Shown in pieces: positions 1 to 9,322 of a stretch of DNA of 64,000 bases. The position numbers and the translations under genes are program-made. The DNA is from Candidatus Acidiferrales bacterium (GTDB lineage: Bacteria > Bacteroidota > Ignavibacteria > Kryptoniales > JAKASW01). How positions within the stretch are numbered: the stretch's first letter is position 1; each line of letters starts with the position of its first letter. The stretch is taken from positions 1 through 64,000 of the forward strand of contig DATJAY010000025.1 of the NCBI GenBank assembly GCA_035515795.1. The letters are read 5' to 3'. The notes beneath the pieces were generated by a model. The model worked only from the letters and a program-made list of their open reading frames with translations. It was not told the origin of the DNA and searched no databases.

Positions 1-2
1 TA

Positions 3-1496
3 CAGCAGTCTGTAAATGGGAACCAAACTCTCATCATACCTTCGAACGTTTCGACCATGAACGTAGCGGTTGCTTGCACGTGCTATCAGGGCGGTATCAT
101 GAAGATCAGCGGGATGTATCTCCGAAAGAAGCTTCCCGTTCCTTTGAAGATAGTTTCCTCGCCGGACACGATGGTTGCAAATAATGCAAACTACTCCAGC
201 CAAATACAGACCGCGAGTGTCCATCCCGGTGATATCATTTCCTATAATCTGTCCGTCGCTCCATCATGGCTGCAAATGAATTCTGCCGGCATTCTATCCG
301 GTATTGCTCCGTCGTCTTCGGGTGTCTTCCCTGTAACGATCGTCGCGAGTGACCAGCATGGCGACAAGGACTCGATCTTGTTCAACATCCACGTCGTAGA
401 ACCGGTTCACGACGCGATTCAAATAGGTTCTCCTCCCGATACCGTCGTTGCTCCCAATGCAATGTATTATTATCCAATCTACGCCACGGGGTCATATCTC
501 ACGGACTCGCTGCAATATTACAAGCTCAGCGGCCCGGCGTGGTTATCAATATCTCCTGACGGCATTCTCATCGGCACTGCCCCTGCAACGGATTCGATAA
601 CGCATATGGTTTCAATTCTAGTTAGAGACCAGCATGCCGATGCAGATACCCAGTCTTTCTCGCTCGCAGTTCACCCTCTGGTTATCGATAATTTTGGCTA
701 CAACGATTCTCCGCTTGATCACGGCTGGCTTGCGACGACGGGAAGCGGAACCGTGTCTGTCGGTTTTGATTCCACAATTAATGCACGAACCATGAATCTA
801 TCCACGTCCAGCGGTCTAGACTTTGGCGTCGACAAGTACGGCCGCTGGCTTGCCAATACAATCACTGCGGAAGTGAAATCGAGTTCGGATTTTATGTTGA
901 AAGTGTGGGTGACTGACTCGAACGGGACTTCCGTCTACCTGCAATATTTCTCAGGTGATGGCCAGACGGCGACAGGTTCGGGCAACACATTTTCTTTTTA
1001 TCTTGGCAGCCAGATTAAGAACGGAAGCTGGCAGTCGTTCGCTAGGAATCTTAATAGTGACTTGAACAGCGCAAAATGGGGAGCTAGCGTACGAAGGATA
1101 CTAGGGTTCTCCATCAGAGGTGCCGTCCAGATCGGCAACTTGGAGTTAGGCGAAAAAGTAGATAGCCCCGACGGAGCTGACCTCCTGCCTTTTGCAAGAT
1201 CATTTAAGTTGGAACAGAATTATCCTAATCCCTTCAACCCGTCAACTACTATAGATTACTATATCGGGGCGCCGAGTCGTGTAACAATAATCATTTACAA
1301 CATACTCGGGCAGAAAATCAGAACTCTTTTCCGAAACGAGGAAAGGGGGGACGGGAATTACTCGGCGATCTGGCGAGGCGACAACGATTCCGGTCAACTA
1401 GTGAGCAGTGGCGTTTATTTTTATCGCCTTCAAGCCGTATCTCTCGATGGTGCGCATGATTATTTGACCACGAAGAAAATGATGCTCTTAAAATAA
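3..1496 (+). CDS. Secreted protein with T9SS C-terminal sorting domain (5' partial)
   Basis: The reading frame is open to the left edge, so the gene starts outside the window; the internal ATG at 57 is not a convincing start. Numbering from that Met, two Ig-like repeats of the putative-Ig (He_PIG) kind lie near residues 30-115 and 120-205. Each has a PSWLQM/PAWLSI-like core and a DQHGD/DQHAD turn. A beta-rich domain of unknown role spans about 210-370. The last 90 residues form a type IX secretion (Por) sorting domain, with the signature NYPNPFNPST, a YNILGQKI strand and a GVYFYRLQA strand, typical of Ignavibacteria and relatives. Seen: domain order and sorting signal. Inferred: export by T9SS and a surface or extracellular location. 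The substrate or adhesive role is unknown. Confidence 0.85.
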   Translation, partial: QQSVNGNQTLIIPSNVSTMNVAVACTCYQGGIMKISGMYLRKKLPVPLKIVSSPDTMVANNANYSSQIQTASVHPGDIISYNLSVAPSWLQMNSAGILSGIAPSSSGVFPVTIVASDQHGDKDSILFNIHVVEPVHDAIQIGSPPDTVVAPNAMYYYPIYATGSYLTDSLQYYKLSGPAWLSISPDGILIGTAPATDSITHMVSILVRDQHADADTQSFSLAVHPLVIDNFGYNDSPLDHGWLATTGSGTVSVGFDSTINARTMNLSTSSGLDFGVDKYGRWLANTITAEVKSSSDFMLKVWVTDSNGTSVYLQYFSGDGQTATGSGNTFSFYLGSQIKNGSWQSFARNLNSDLNSAKWGASVRRILGFSIRGAVQIGNLELGEKVDSPDGADLLPFARSFKLEQNYPNPFNPSTTIDYYIGAPSRVTIIIYNILGQKIRTLFRNEERGDGNYSAIWRGDNDSGQLVSSGVYFYRLQAVSLDGAHDYLTTKKMMLLK

Positions 1497-1640
1497 GATA
1501 GGGCTATCAAGGTACTAGGTCTCGATGCATTCCTTTTGGATCATAATATCCATGGACAGTAAGGATTCGCTAAAAAAATTCAAGGCATCAGATGCTGTCT
1601 TGATTTACGCAGCAGGAATGAGAATTTTATTGCGTTCCAG

Positions 1641-1668
1641 TTGAGTTTGCATTGTTTTAACATATATA
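1641..1668 (+). promoter_or_regulatory. Candidate promoter for the polysaccharide locus
   Basis: A TTGAGT box (1641-1646) is followed after 16 bases by TATATA (1663-1668) in an AT-rich stretch about 50 bases before the first gene of the locus at 1722. This is the only promoter-like arrangement I see in the 225-base gap. It fits a generic sigma-70 pattern, but lineages related to Bacteroidetes may use different boxes, so this is tentative. Confidence 0.3.
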
Positions 1669-1721
1669 TAACCCCTTCACAGAAATTTGTGCATAACCCA
1701 AAGAAGCAAAAATAAGATATA

Positions 1722-2714
1722 ATGAATGCTGGTGAATTCAAATTAGGAATATTAGGGTGTGGGAGGTGGGGAATAAATCACGTGAAGACGGCTCATCAGC
1801 TGTTCGGGAAGGAATTAATTCTGGTTTCCGATCCGGCGACGGAAGCATGCGGCCGAGTGAAAAGGATTTCGGAATCGATTGCGTTTACCACCAAAGCCGA
1901 TGGGGTGATCAACCATCCGGAGATCAATGCCGTGATTGCAGCAACTCCCGCGGAGACTCACTACGCCGTGGCGCGGAAACTTCTCGAAAGCGGGAAAAAT
2001 GTCCTGGTCGAAAAACCGATAACTCTTCATCCGTCGGAGGCTGAAGAGCTGATTCGAATTGCGGAGAGAAAGAGATTGAAACTGATGGTGGGCCACGTTC
2101 TTCTGTACCATCCTGCGGTGCTGAAGCTGAAGGAGCTTGTCAAAGGCGGGAAGATAGGGAGGCTTCAGTATCTGTACAGCAACAGGTTAAATTTCGGCAC
2201 TGTGCGGACGGAAGAAAACATACTATGGAGTTTCGCTCCGCACGATATTTCGATAATTCAGTTGCTGACGGAGTCGAATCCGGTTCGAGTCGAAGCCCGT
2301 GGAGCATCGTTCCTGCAGAGCAACATCGAAGACTCGACTGTAACATACTTGTCTTACCCGGGAAATGTTCACGCGCATATATTTGTAAGCTGGCTTCACC
2401 CGTTCAAAGAACAGAGGCTGGTGGTGATCGGCGATAGGGGGATGATGGTGTTCGAAGACAGTGCCCCAAGAGACAAGCTGAAGTTTTATCCGAAGAGGTT
2501 CGATAACGTCAACGGCACGATACAGAAGTTCGACGGCGAGTTCGAGGTTATCCCGCACGACGACAAGCAGCCGCTTGCGGAAGAACAATGCCATTTTATG
2601 AAATGCGTAACAGAGAATCTGACACCTTTGACCGACGGAAAACATGCGCTCGAAGTCCTGGAAATACTCGACAAAGCCGGGAAGAACCTAAAGGAAATGA
2701 GGAACGGAAAATGA
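1722..2714 (+). CDS. Gfo/Idh/MocA oxidoreductase, WlbA/WbpB-like
   Basis: Predicted NAD(P)-dependent sugar-nucleotide dehydrogenase. The N-terminal Rossmann motif GILGCGRWG lies at residues 9-17, and the family EKP motif is E97-K98-P99. A SFAPHDISI segment near residue 170 is characteristic of the WlbA/WbpB group, which oxidises C3 of UDP-GlcNAcA so that an amino group can be installed. The following acetyltransferase overlaps it by ATGA and the aminotransferase comes next, giving the classic WbpB-D-E order. Known of the family: product feeds UDP-GlcNAc(3NAc)A. Inferred here from motifs and context. The UDP-GlcNAc 6-dehydrogenase (WbpA) needed upstream is not evident in the window unless the gene at 9323 serves that role. 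Confidence 0.85.
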   Translation: MNAGEFKLGILGCGRWGINHVKTAHQLFGKELILVSDPATEACGRVKRISESIAFTTKADGVINHPEINAVIAATPAETHYAVARKLLESGKNVLVEKPITLHPSEAEELIRIAERKRLKLMVGHVLLYHPAVLKLKELVKGGKIGRLQYLYSNRLNFGTVRTEENILWSFAPHDISIIQLLTESNPVRVEARGASFLQSNIEDSTVTYLSYPGNVHAHIFVSWLHPFKEQRLVVIGDRGMMVFEDSAPRDKLKFYPKRFDNVNGTIQKFDGEFEVIPHDDKQPLAEEQCHFMKCVTENLTPLTDGKHALEVLEILDKAGKNLKEMRNGK

Positions 2715-3328
2715 ATGATGAGAAGATGCATCCCGGTGCATCCGAGAAGAAATACTATGTCGACGAACATGCCGTCGTGGATGCTGATGTAGAAATTGGA
2801 GAAGGTACAAAGGTTTGGCACTTCTCGCATGTCCAATCGGGAGCGAAGATCGGGCATCATTGCGTGATCGGGCAGAATGTAAACGTTGGGAATAATGTAA
2901 CAATCGGTAACTACGTGAAGATTCAAAACAACGTTTCAATTTATGAAGGGGTGACGCTTGAGGATTACGTTTTCTGCGGGCCATCCATGGTATTTACGAA
3001 TATTCTGGATCCCAGATCAAAGTATCCTCAGGTCGGGTCTAAATATTACATCAAGACATTGGTAAAGGAGGGAGCTTCGCTTGGAGCGAACTGTACGGTC
3101 GTGTGTGGACACACGATAGGCAGGTTTGCGTTTGTCGGAGCCGGCGCCGTCGTGACAAAGGACATTCCTGATTTTGCGCTCGTGGTTGGAAACCCTGCAA
3201 AAATAATGGGTTGGGTGAGCGAAGCGGGAAGGAAGCTGGAGTTCGATAAGAATGGGGTTGCCTACTGCGAGAAATCAAAAAGGGAATATAAGTTGGAAGA
3301 TGGAATCGTGAGGGAGATTGCTCAATGA
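2711..3328 (+). CDS. Left-handed beta-helix N-acetyltransferase, WlbB/WbpD-like
   Basis: A 205-residue hexapeptide-repeat acyltransferase. The frame is open further upstream, but I chose the ATG at 2711 because it overlaps the preceding stop as ATGA and gives the length expected for WbpD/WlbB (about 190-200 residues). Hexapeptide repeats run through roughly residues 25-160, for example VIGQNV-NVGNNV-TIGNYV, with an inserted FTNILDPRSKYP loop typical of this subfamily. Likely reaction: acetyl-CoA-dependent N-acetylation of the 3-amino group of UDP-GlcNAc(3N)A. Position between the dehydrogenase and the aminotransferase supports this. Confidence 0.87.
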   Translation: MNDEKMHPGASEKKYYVDEHAVVDADVEIGEGTKVWHFSHVQSGAKIGHHCVIGQNVNVGNNVTIGNYVKIQNNVSIYEGVTLEDYVFCGPSMVFTNILDPRSKYPQVGSKYYIKTLVKEGASLGANCTVVCGHTIGRFAFVGAGAVVTKDIPDFALVVGNPAKIMGWVSEAGRKLEFDKNGVAYCEKSKREYKLEDGIVREIAQ

Positions 3329-4494
3329 AAGTTCCACTGCTGGATTTAAAAGCGCAATACAGTTCAATGAAACGTGAGATCGACGAAGCATTAATCAGGG
3401 TTGCCGAGTCACAGCACTTCATACTCGGGCCTGAAGTAGAGACATTAGAGAAGAAATTGGCTTCATATTTAGGTTGCAAATATGCGATAGGCGTTTCCTC
3501 CGGCACAGATGCACTTTTAGTTGCGTTAATGGCGATCGATTTAGAGCCCGGAGATGAAGTCATTGTCCCGACGTTCTCATTTTTTGCAACTGCCGGAGTC
3601 GTTGCACGATTGAATGCTGTACCTGTCTTTACAGATATCGACCCCGTTTCATTCAATATGGATCCGAAGGATGTCGAGAGAAAGATAACGAAGAAGACTA
3701 AATGTATAATGCCGGTGCATTTGTACGGACAAAGCGCGGACATGGCTGTCGTGATGGAGATCGCTGAGAAGCACTCGTTGAAAGTAGTTGAAGATGCTGC
3801 GCAGGCTATCGGGGTACAGTATAAAGACGGCAGAAGAGTTGGGACCATTGGAGATATCGGATGCTATTCCTTCTTCCCGAGTAAGAACCTGGGAGGATTT
3901 GGAGACGGAGGAGTGGTCGTGACAAACGACGATACCCTCGGAGAGAAGTTAAGAATAATGAGAGTCCACGGCGGCAAGCCGAAATATTATCACAGGATGA
4001 TCGGTGGAAATTTCAGATTAGATGCGTTGCAGGCAGCAGTGTTGAACATTAAACTGCCTTACCTTGATGGATGGTCGGAGAAGAGACGTGAGAATGCTGC
4101 CTTATACACGCGGCTGTTCGTTGAAAAGGGACTCGCGGAGAAGGAGGGGGTTACATCGTTCAACGACAGGAACATGGTACTTCTTCCGAAGGCTGTATAC
4201 GCCGCCGCCGGACACAAGAATCATCACATTTACAATCAATATGTAATCCGTGTCGAGAGAAGAGACGAACTCAGGAAATGCCTTACGGATAATGAAATCG
4301 GTACGGAGATATATTATCCTGTGCCGTTTCATCGGCAGGAATGCTTTGCATATCTGAAATGCAATGACAAAGATTATCCTCATTCAAACTTTGCCGCGGA
4401 GCACTCCCTGGCGCTCCCGATTTATCCCGAATTGACTAATGAACAAATCGAATGGGTCGTAGATTCGATAGCCAAATTTTTGAAGAGAAATTAG
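3325..4494 (+). CDS. DegT/DnrJ/EryC1 aminotransferase, WlbC/WbpE-like
   Basis: PLP-dependent sugar aminotransferase of 389 residues. Seen: GVSSGTDAL (residues 56-64) for phosphate binding, VVEDAAQ with Asp157 for the pyridine nitrogen, and FFPSKNLGG with the Schiff-base Lys187. It starts in ATGA overlap with the acetyltransferase, so translation is probably coupled. By family and context it transfers an amino group, usually from glutamate, to the 3-keto sugar made by the WlbA-like enzyme. A second DegT enzyme follows 29 bases downstream and may act on a different keto sugar. Confidence 0.88.
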   Translation: MKVPLLDLKAQYSSMKREIDEALIRVAESQHFILGPEVETLEKKLASYLGCKYAIGVSSGTDALLVALMAIDLEPGDEVIVPTFSFFATAGVVARLNAVPVFTDIDPVSFNMDPKDVERKITKKTKCIMPVHLYGQSADMAVVMEIAEKHSLKVVEDAAQAIGVQYKDGRRVGTIGDIGCYSFFPSKNLGGFGDGGVVVTNDDTLGEKLRIMRVHGGKPKYYHRMIGGNFRLDALQAAVLNIKLPYLDGWSEKRRENAALYTRLFVEKGLAEKEGVTSFNDRNMVLLPKAVYAAAGHKNHHIYNQYVIRVERRDELRKCLTDNEIGTEIYYPVPFHRQECFAYLKCNDKDYPHSNFAAEHSLALPIYPELTNEQIEWVVDSIAKFLKRN

Positions 4495-4523
4495 TGCAAG
4501 AATTTAAAATTAGAATTTAGTCC

Positions 4524-5711
4524 ATGAAGGTACCGTTCCTCGATCTCAAAGCGCAATATCATTCAATCAAGAATGAAATCGATGAAGCAATTTTCAACGT
4601 AATCGAAAACTCTTCTTTTGTTCTCGGCCAAGCGGTATCCGATTTCGAAAATTCTTTCGCGTCATCGCTTGGAGTAAAGCATTGTATAGGCCTAAGCTCA
4701 GGAACTGACGGGAATCATTTGGTCCTTTGGGCTTTGGGCATAGGCCCAGGTGACGAGGTGATTATCCCTGCAAACACATTTGTCGCAACCGCCTGGGGTG
4801 CGACACTCTGCGGTGCGGTACCCGTCTTCGTGGACTGCGAAGAGAAGAGTTATAATATTGATCCTGCAAAAGTGGAAGCGGCAATAACACCAAGGACTAA
4901 AGTTATTGTGGCTGTCCATCTTTATGGTCAACCGGCTGACATGGACAGCTTGAAATCAATCGCCGAGCGGCGTAATCTGCTTCTCGTCGAGGACGCGGCT
5001 CAGGCGCACTTTGCGGAATATTTGACCCGTGAGACAAATGTGGCCCAAAGCCAAGATAGTCTAGGTCTTACCCGAAAGTGGAAAAAAGTCGGAACTTTGT
5101 CACGTGCAGCTTCGTTCAGTTTCTATCCCGGAAAAAATCTCGGAGCTTATGGCGAAGCTGGTGCAGTGCTGACGAACGACGATGAACTTGCCGCAAGGTT
5201 CAGAATGATGAGAGACCATGGCGGCACTCAGAAATATCTTCACGAAGTCTACGGCCACAATTACAGGATGGAAGGAATCCAAGGTGCAGTGCTCGGAGTA
5301 AAGTTGAAACACTTGGAACAATGGAATAATGCACGAAAAAATGCTGCGGAGAAATATCGCGAAATGCTCGGCGATGTCGAAGAGATCGTCCTCCCGGAAC
5401 AAATGGAGTATGCGAAGCATGTTTATCATTTGTTTGTTGTAAGAGTAAAAGATGAACGGCCGAAGAGGAAGGACAGATTGCGGAATGAATTGCAGAAGTT
5501 CTTGGCAGAAAGAGGTATCGCGACAGGTCTCCATTATCCCGTTCCTTTGCATTTGCAGCCGTGCTTCTCGCATCTCGGTTACAAGAAGGGTGTGTTCCCC
5601 ATTACAGAAAAATTGGCTGAGAACGGATTATCTTTACCTATATACCCCGAGATCTCGGCGGATCAACTTGAGTTTGTTGGCGAATCTATCAGAGCTTTTT
5701 TTAAGAACTAA
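4524..5711 (+). CDS. DegT/DnrJ/EryC1 aminotransferase, second copy with internal insertion
   Basis: A paralogue of the preceding aminotransferase: both begin MKVPFLDLKAQY-like and share the LSSGTD motif. The PLP Asp157 lies in LVEDAAQ and the PLP Lys204 in FYPGKNLG. Residues 167-188, between the EDAAQAHFAEY strand and the KVGT segment, form an insertion of about 22 residues absent from the neighbour, where family members usually have a short KGRKVG turn. The reading frame and catalytic residues are intact, so it is probably functional. Its keto-sugar substrate cannot be read from sequence; candidates are the product of the second Gfo/Idh/MocA enzyme at 7163 or a second 3-keto sugar. Confidence 0.86.
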   Translation: MKVPFLDLKAQYHSIKNEIDEAIFNVIENSSFVLGQAVSDFENSFASSLGVKHCIGLSSGTDGNHLVLWALGIGPGDEVIIPANTFVATAWGATLCGAVPVFVDCEEKSYNIDPAKVEAAITPRTKVIVAVHLYGQPADMDSLKSIAERRNLLLVEDAAQAHFAEYLTRETNVAQSQDSLGLTRKWKKVGTLSRAASFSFYPGKNLGAYGEAGAVLTNDDELAARFRMMRDHGGTQKYLHEVYGHNYRMEGIQGAVLGVKLKHLEQWNNARKNAAEKYREMLGDVEEIVLPEQMEYAKHVYHLFVVRVKDERPKRKDRLRNELQKFLAERGIATGLHYPVPLHLQPCFSHLGYKKGVFPITEKLAENGLSLPIYPEISADQLEFVGESIRAFFKN

Positions 5712-5731
5712 TTCGGGTCCAGAAGATTGTC

Positions 5732-7141
5732 TTGAGATTTCCACTTTATAAATATGCGCTGCTCGCGATAGACCTCATCGTGGTCCTTGTGAGCTTCTGC
5801 CTGGCGATCATCTGGCGATTCGGATATTTTATGACTTATGAATTCGCCGCAGCAACCATCCTTCCACTGCTTGGAGTGTTCATTCTTCAATACAACAATC
5901 TCTATAGGATCAATGTTTTTCTCGATAGATCTGTGTCAGCTGTACAGGTCGTTAAATCAATAGCGGTATTGGCGATTCTTTATGTTATCGGAGGTTATCT
6001 TAGCGACTTTGCGCTGGTCTCTCCGAGCAGGCGTGCTTTTGAGTACTTCGTGTTTCTTTTGTTATTCCTTTTTATGGCGTACCGTGTAGTACTGCTCCCT
6101 ATTGTTTTTGGAAGACTCGCCCATCGCGGAGTGCTCTTAAGGAAAATCTTGGTTGTTGGTGCAGGCAAGTGTGCTCAGAAATTTGCGAGGGAGATTGGTT
6201 CAAACAAAAAGCTCGGTCTGCAAATCGCCGGATTTGTCGACGATTCTATTCCCGTCGGTACGGGTGTATTAAACGGGTACAAAGTTCTTGGTGATAGCTC
6301 GGAAATAGATTTCCTTGCCAAAGAAACGGGATGCGATGAAATAGTAATAGCAATTAATAAAGTATCTCACAGTAAATTGCTTTCACTTATTAACGAATCA
6401 AAGAACACGGGTGCATCAGTCAGGGTTGTATCCAACCTGTTCGAGCCGGTAAGCTCAGTATCTGTTACTGAATCTTATACGTTTCATCCCGCGGTCACAG
6501 TAACGCGAGGTTTCTACTCCGACATGACTGCTATTTATCAGCGGATCTGTGATTTCATAATCTCGGCCATTGCCTTGCTCGTCCTTTCTCCTCTATTTCT
6601 CGTGGCGGCTTTGGCCATTAAACTTACCTCGAAAGGCCCGGTCTTTTATGCGCATGAAAGAATAGGGAAAGACGGGAAAGTCTTCAGGATGTACAAGTTT
6701 AGGTCGATGTATGTCAGCCAAAACGGCGACCGCAAGCGAGAGAAACTCATGCTGGATTTTATAAAAGGTGCAAGCGGAAAAAATGGTTCAGGAAAAATAA
6801 TAGTTGATTCCCGTGTCACCGTGGTTGGACGAGCCTTGAGAAAGACAAGTTTTGACGAGCTTCCGCAACTAATAAACGTGATTAAAGGAGAAATGAGTTT
6901 GGTTGGGCCGAGGCCGTCTCTTCCTTATGAATATCAGGCGATGAAAGATTGGCATCGCGAGAGGAACAAGGCGTTGCCGGGCTGTACCGGGTTTTGGCAG
7001 GTTTATGGCCGCGGAAAATCTTCCTATGATGACATGGTGATGATGGACTTGTACATGATGGAGAATATGTCACCGTGGCTTTATTTGCAGTTGCTGTTAA
7101 AGACTTTTCCCGTACTCCTGTTCGGGAGGGGCGGAAAGTAA
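5732..7141 (+). CDS. Polyprenyl-phosphate sugar-1-phosphate transferase (initiating transferase), first copy
   Basis: A 469-residue membrane protein of the WbaP/WcaJ class, which loads the first sugar phosphate onto undecaprenyl phosphate. The N-terminal half holds four to five hydrophobic segments (about residues 8-130) and a CoA-binding-like Rossmann domain ([11 protein letters not shown] near 150). The C-terminal catalytic domain has a membrane hairpin ([15 protein letters not shown]), KFRSM, the DELPQL motif, LVGPRP and a [10 protein letters not shown] segment. No ATG is available, so the TTG at 5732, 20 bases after the aminotransferase stop, is the best start. A second enzyme of this class lies at 29980. 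Confidence 0.88.
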   Translation: MRFPLYKYALLAIDLIVVLVSFCLAIIWRFGYFMTYEFAAATILPLLGVFILQYNNLYRINVFLDRSVSAVQVVKSIAVLAILYVIGGYLSDFALVSPSRRAFEYFVFLLLFLFMAYRVVLLPIVFGRLAHRGVLLRKILVVGAGKCAQKFAREIGSNKKLGLQIAGFVDDSIPVGTGVLNGYKVLGDSSEIDFLAKETGCDEIVIAINKVSHSKLLSLINESKNTGASVRVVSNLFEPVSSVSVTESYTFHPAVTVTRGFYSDMTAIYQRICDFIISAIALLVLSPLFLVAALAIKLTSKGPVFYAHERIGKDGKVFRMYKFRSMYVSQNGDRKREKLMLDFIKGASGKNGSGKIIVDSRVTVVGRALRKTSFDELPQLINVIKGEMSLVGPRPSLPYEYQAMKDWHRERNKALPGCTGFWQVYGRGKSSYDDMVMMDLYMMENMSPWLYLQLLLKTFPVLLFGRGGK

Positions 7142-7162
7142 TTTTCAAAGGAGCAAAGACAC

Positions 7163-8164
7163 ATGAAGATTGGTATCGTTGGGCTGGGGTATTGGGGACC
7201 AAACCTAGTGCGAAATTTCCTTGGCATCGACAATGTCACGGAAGTTCATGCGGTAGATAAGAATGAATCTCGTCTGCATCAGATTGCGAAAAGGCTGCCG
7301 GGGGCAAAGTATCGAAATGATTACGAAGAAATGCTCAAGTCAAGCGGGGTCGATGCCGTTGCAATCGCAACGCCGGTGGCGAGCCACTTCCCTCTGGCAA
7401 AAATGGCGCTGGAATACGGAAAGCACGTGCTTATTGAGAAACCGCTAACTGCTTCGGTTAGGGAAGCCGAGGAGCTCTGCAATCTCGCAGCTAAGAAGAA
7501 TCTCGTATTGATGGTGGATCACACGTTTCTCTTCACCGGTGCGGTAATGAAGATGAAAGAACTGATCGATTCCGGTGAGGTGGGTGATCTCTATTATTTT
7601 GACTCGGTCAGAATAAATTTGGGTTTATTCCAGCATGACGTAAATGTGATCTGGGATCTTGCTACTCACGATATCTCGATTATGAACCATCTCATAGACA
7701 GAAAGCCCATCGCAGTCAGTGCTTACGGCACATCCCATTATAATCATGTGGAAGATGTTGCTTATGTGGTAGTGAAGTTCGAGGATAACCTCATCGCACA
7801 TTTCCATGTCAACTGGCTTGCACCCGTGAAAATACGACGCATACTCCTCGGAGGACAGAGAAAGATGATTGTCTATGACGATATGGAGCCGAGCGAGAAA
7901 ATAAAGGTCTACGACAAAGGCGTGGAAATAAAATCCAAAGAAGGAATTTACCAGACCCTCATCCAATACAGAACGGGCGACATGTACGCTCCGAAGCTGG
8001 AAGGAATCGAGGCTCTCTCTTTGCTCTGCAACAATTTTGTGAAGAGCGTCTTTAAGGAAGCGACCCCCGCTTCCGATGGAATCTCCGGACTGAACGTCGT
8101 AAGAATATTAGCGGCTGCAAATCGTTCTTTGCAGAATAACGGCAAAGATATCCTGCTCGACTAA
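7163..8164 (+). CDS. Gfo/Idh/MocA oxidoreductase, second copy
   Basis: Predicted NAD(P)-dependent sugar dehydrogenase of 333 residues. The Rossmann motif GIVGLGYWGPN starts at residue 4. The EKP motif is E92-K93-P94, and DLATHDISI near 170 carries the conserved catalytic-type histidine. It starts 21 bases after the initiating transferase with a good ribosome site (AAAGGAG). It is similar in architecture to the enzyme at 1722 but clearly diverged, which suggests either a second keto-sugar branch or a reductive partner. The exact substrate is not assignable from sequence. Confidence 0.85.
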   Translation: MKIGIVGLGYWGPNLVRNFLGIDNVTEVHAVDKNESRLHQIAKRLPGAKYRNDYEEMLKSSGVDAVAIATPVASHFPLAKMALEYGKHVLIEKPLTASVREAEELCNLAAKKNLVLMVDHTFLFTGAVMKMKELIDSGEVGDLYYFDSVRINLGLFQHDVNVIWDLATHDISIMNHLIDRKPIAVSAYGTSHYNHVEDVAYVVVKFEDNLIAHFHVNWLAPVKIRRILLGGQRKMIVYDDMEPSEKIKVYDKGVEIKSKEGIYQTLIQYRTGDMYAPKLEGIEALSLLCNNFVKSVFKEATPASDGISGLNVVRILAAANRSLQNNGKDILLD

Positions 8165-8268
8165 AGACTGGTGTTATCATAACCCTAAGAGAACTGTTTT
8201 CGCGTTCCATAGGAATGTTTATTGCATTGTCACCGTGTGGAGTAGAGAGGCCATAATCGAGACATATC

Positions 8269-9150
8269 ATGCTTAGAGTTGCTGTTCTAGGAAAGAACGA
8301 TATCGCAATAGAGGCCACAAAAATCTTGACGGGGAATCAAAATTGCGAGATGGTTTTTGTGTCTCCCAATAATAGCGATCCTGGAGAAGATGGATGGCAA
8401 AGGTCGTTCAAGAAATTTGCCATTGAGCAGAAAATACCTACGGCGACTTTTCCAAAAATAAAATCTAAAGACTCAATTGAGTCTCTCATCAAATCGCGAA
8501 TTGATCTCTTGTTTTCGTTTCAATATGACCAAATAATTAATCAGGAGGTCATCGATACGGCTAAGTTTGGAGCTATCAATCTTCATTTTGCTCCTCTCCC
8601 CAAGTACCGTGGGGTCTCTCCGATCGCGATGGCAATGTTGAATGGAGAAAATGAATTCGGGGTCACTCTCCACTACATGGATCCTGGGGTGGATACAGGG
8701 GATATCATAGCACAGAAGATTTTTGATATGTCTTTTGTAAAAAGTGCCAGGGAGCTTTATGATCTTTGTGTTGGCAAAAGTGTGGAATTACTAAGGGAAA
8801 ATGTGGATGACATATTGAGGCTGAAGAATTCCAGGGTACCTCAGGATAATTCAAGAGCCTCGTATTATCCAGCAGGTCTCATAGATTTTAAGAAAAATGT
8901 GGTGAGTTGGAATAGGGACACGCGATCATTATATAATTGGATTCGCGCATTTATCTTTCCACCTTTTCAATATCCGGTCTTTCAGTCGGACGGAACTACG
9001 TTTGAGGTTCTCGAGTCGAGCCCAGATTATCGGAAAAACAAGTATGAGAAACCCGGGACAGTGGTTTTCAAAAAGGGTAACTTTTACAAAGTGGCTACCC
9101 ACGATAGTTATCTTGACGTGTTTGTCCGAGAATCTCGAGACAAACTATGA
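8269..9150 (+). CDS. Sugar N-formyltransferase (Fmt-like fold)
   Basis: A 293-residue protein with the formyltransferase catalytic triad: Asn104 and His106 in AINLHFAPLP, then Asp142 in PGVDTGDI. The KYRGVSP loop is also typical of N10-formyltetrahydrofolate-dependent enzymes. It is slightly shorter than methionyl-tRNA formyltransferase (about 310 residues). Its position between aminotransferases and sugar-nucleotide enzymes points to formylation of an amino sugar, as in WbkC, VioF or ArnA-type proteins. The C-terminal 80 residues form a divergent accessory domain. Candidate substrates are GDP-perosamine (genes at 12500 and 14157) or one of the UDP-amino sugars made upstream. A housekeeping Fmt role is less likely but not excluded. 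Confidence 0.82.
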   Translation: MLRVAVLGKNDIAIEATKILTGNQNCEMVFVSPNNSDPGEDGWQRSFKKFAIEQKIPTATFPKIKSKDSIESLIKSRIDLLFSFQYDQIINQEVIDTAKFGAINLHFAPLPKYRGVSPIAMAMLNGENEFGVTLHYMDPGVDTGDIIAQKIFDMSFVKSARELYDLCVGKSVELLRENVDDILRLKNSRVPQDNSRASYYPAGLIDFKKNVVSWNRDTRSLYNWIRAFIFPPFQYPVFQSDGTTFEVLESSPDYRKNKYEKPGTVVFKKGNFYKVATHDSYLDVFVRESRDKL

Positions 9151-9204
9151 GGATCTCGCGGCAACCAAGTGACATGTGCGGGCGGACCTCATCAGGAAAC
9201 TGTA

Positions 9205-9308
9205 GATTTTGATTTTTAGGTTTTCGATTTTAAATTTACATTCAATGTCTATACCTCGGTTGGGCTGAAAATAAGTCTTCGAATATTTCAAAACCTAAGA
9301 TTTTAAAA
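9205..9308 (+). repeat. AT-rich intergenic repeat, left copy flanking the UDP-glucose dehydrogenase gene
   Basis: The low-complexity stretch 9205-9238 contains a 15-base segment (9218-9232) whose exact reverse complement occurs at 10682-10696, on the far side of the dehydrogenase gene; similarity extends beyond the exact core. A further related AAAACCTAA-type piece lies at 9290-9307. Similar A/T words occur at 4500-4520 and 45098-45250. No gene is seen here. Confidence 0.55.
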
Positions 9309-9322
9309 ATGAGAATTGACTC

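Noticed and set aside
2223-2926. Long open frames on the minus strand opposite the first dehydrogenase and acetyltransferase genes
   Set aside because: They overlap well-supported genes, have no ribosome sites, and their translations show no domain.
3051-3848. 265-codon minus-strand open frame
   Set aside because: It lies across two clearly coding plus-strand genes with strong family motifs; its Ser/Thr-rich composition is typical of a shadow frame.
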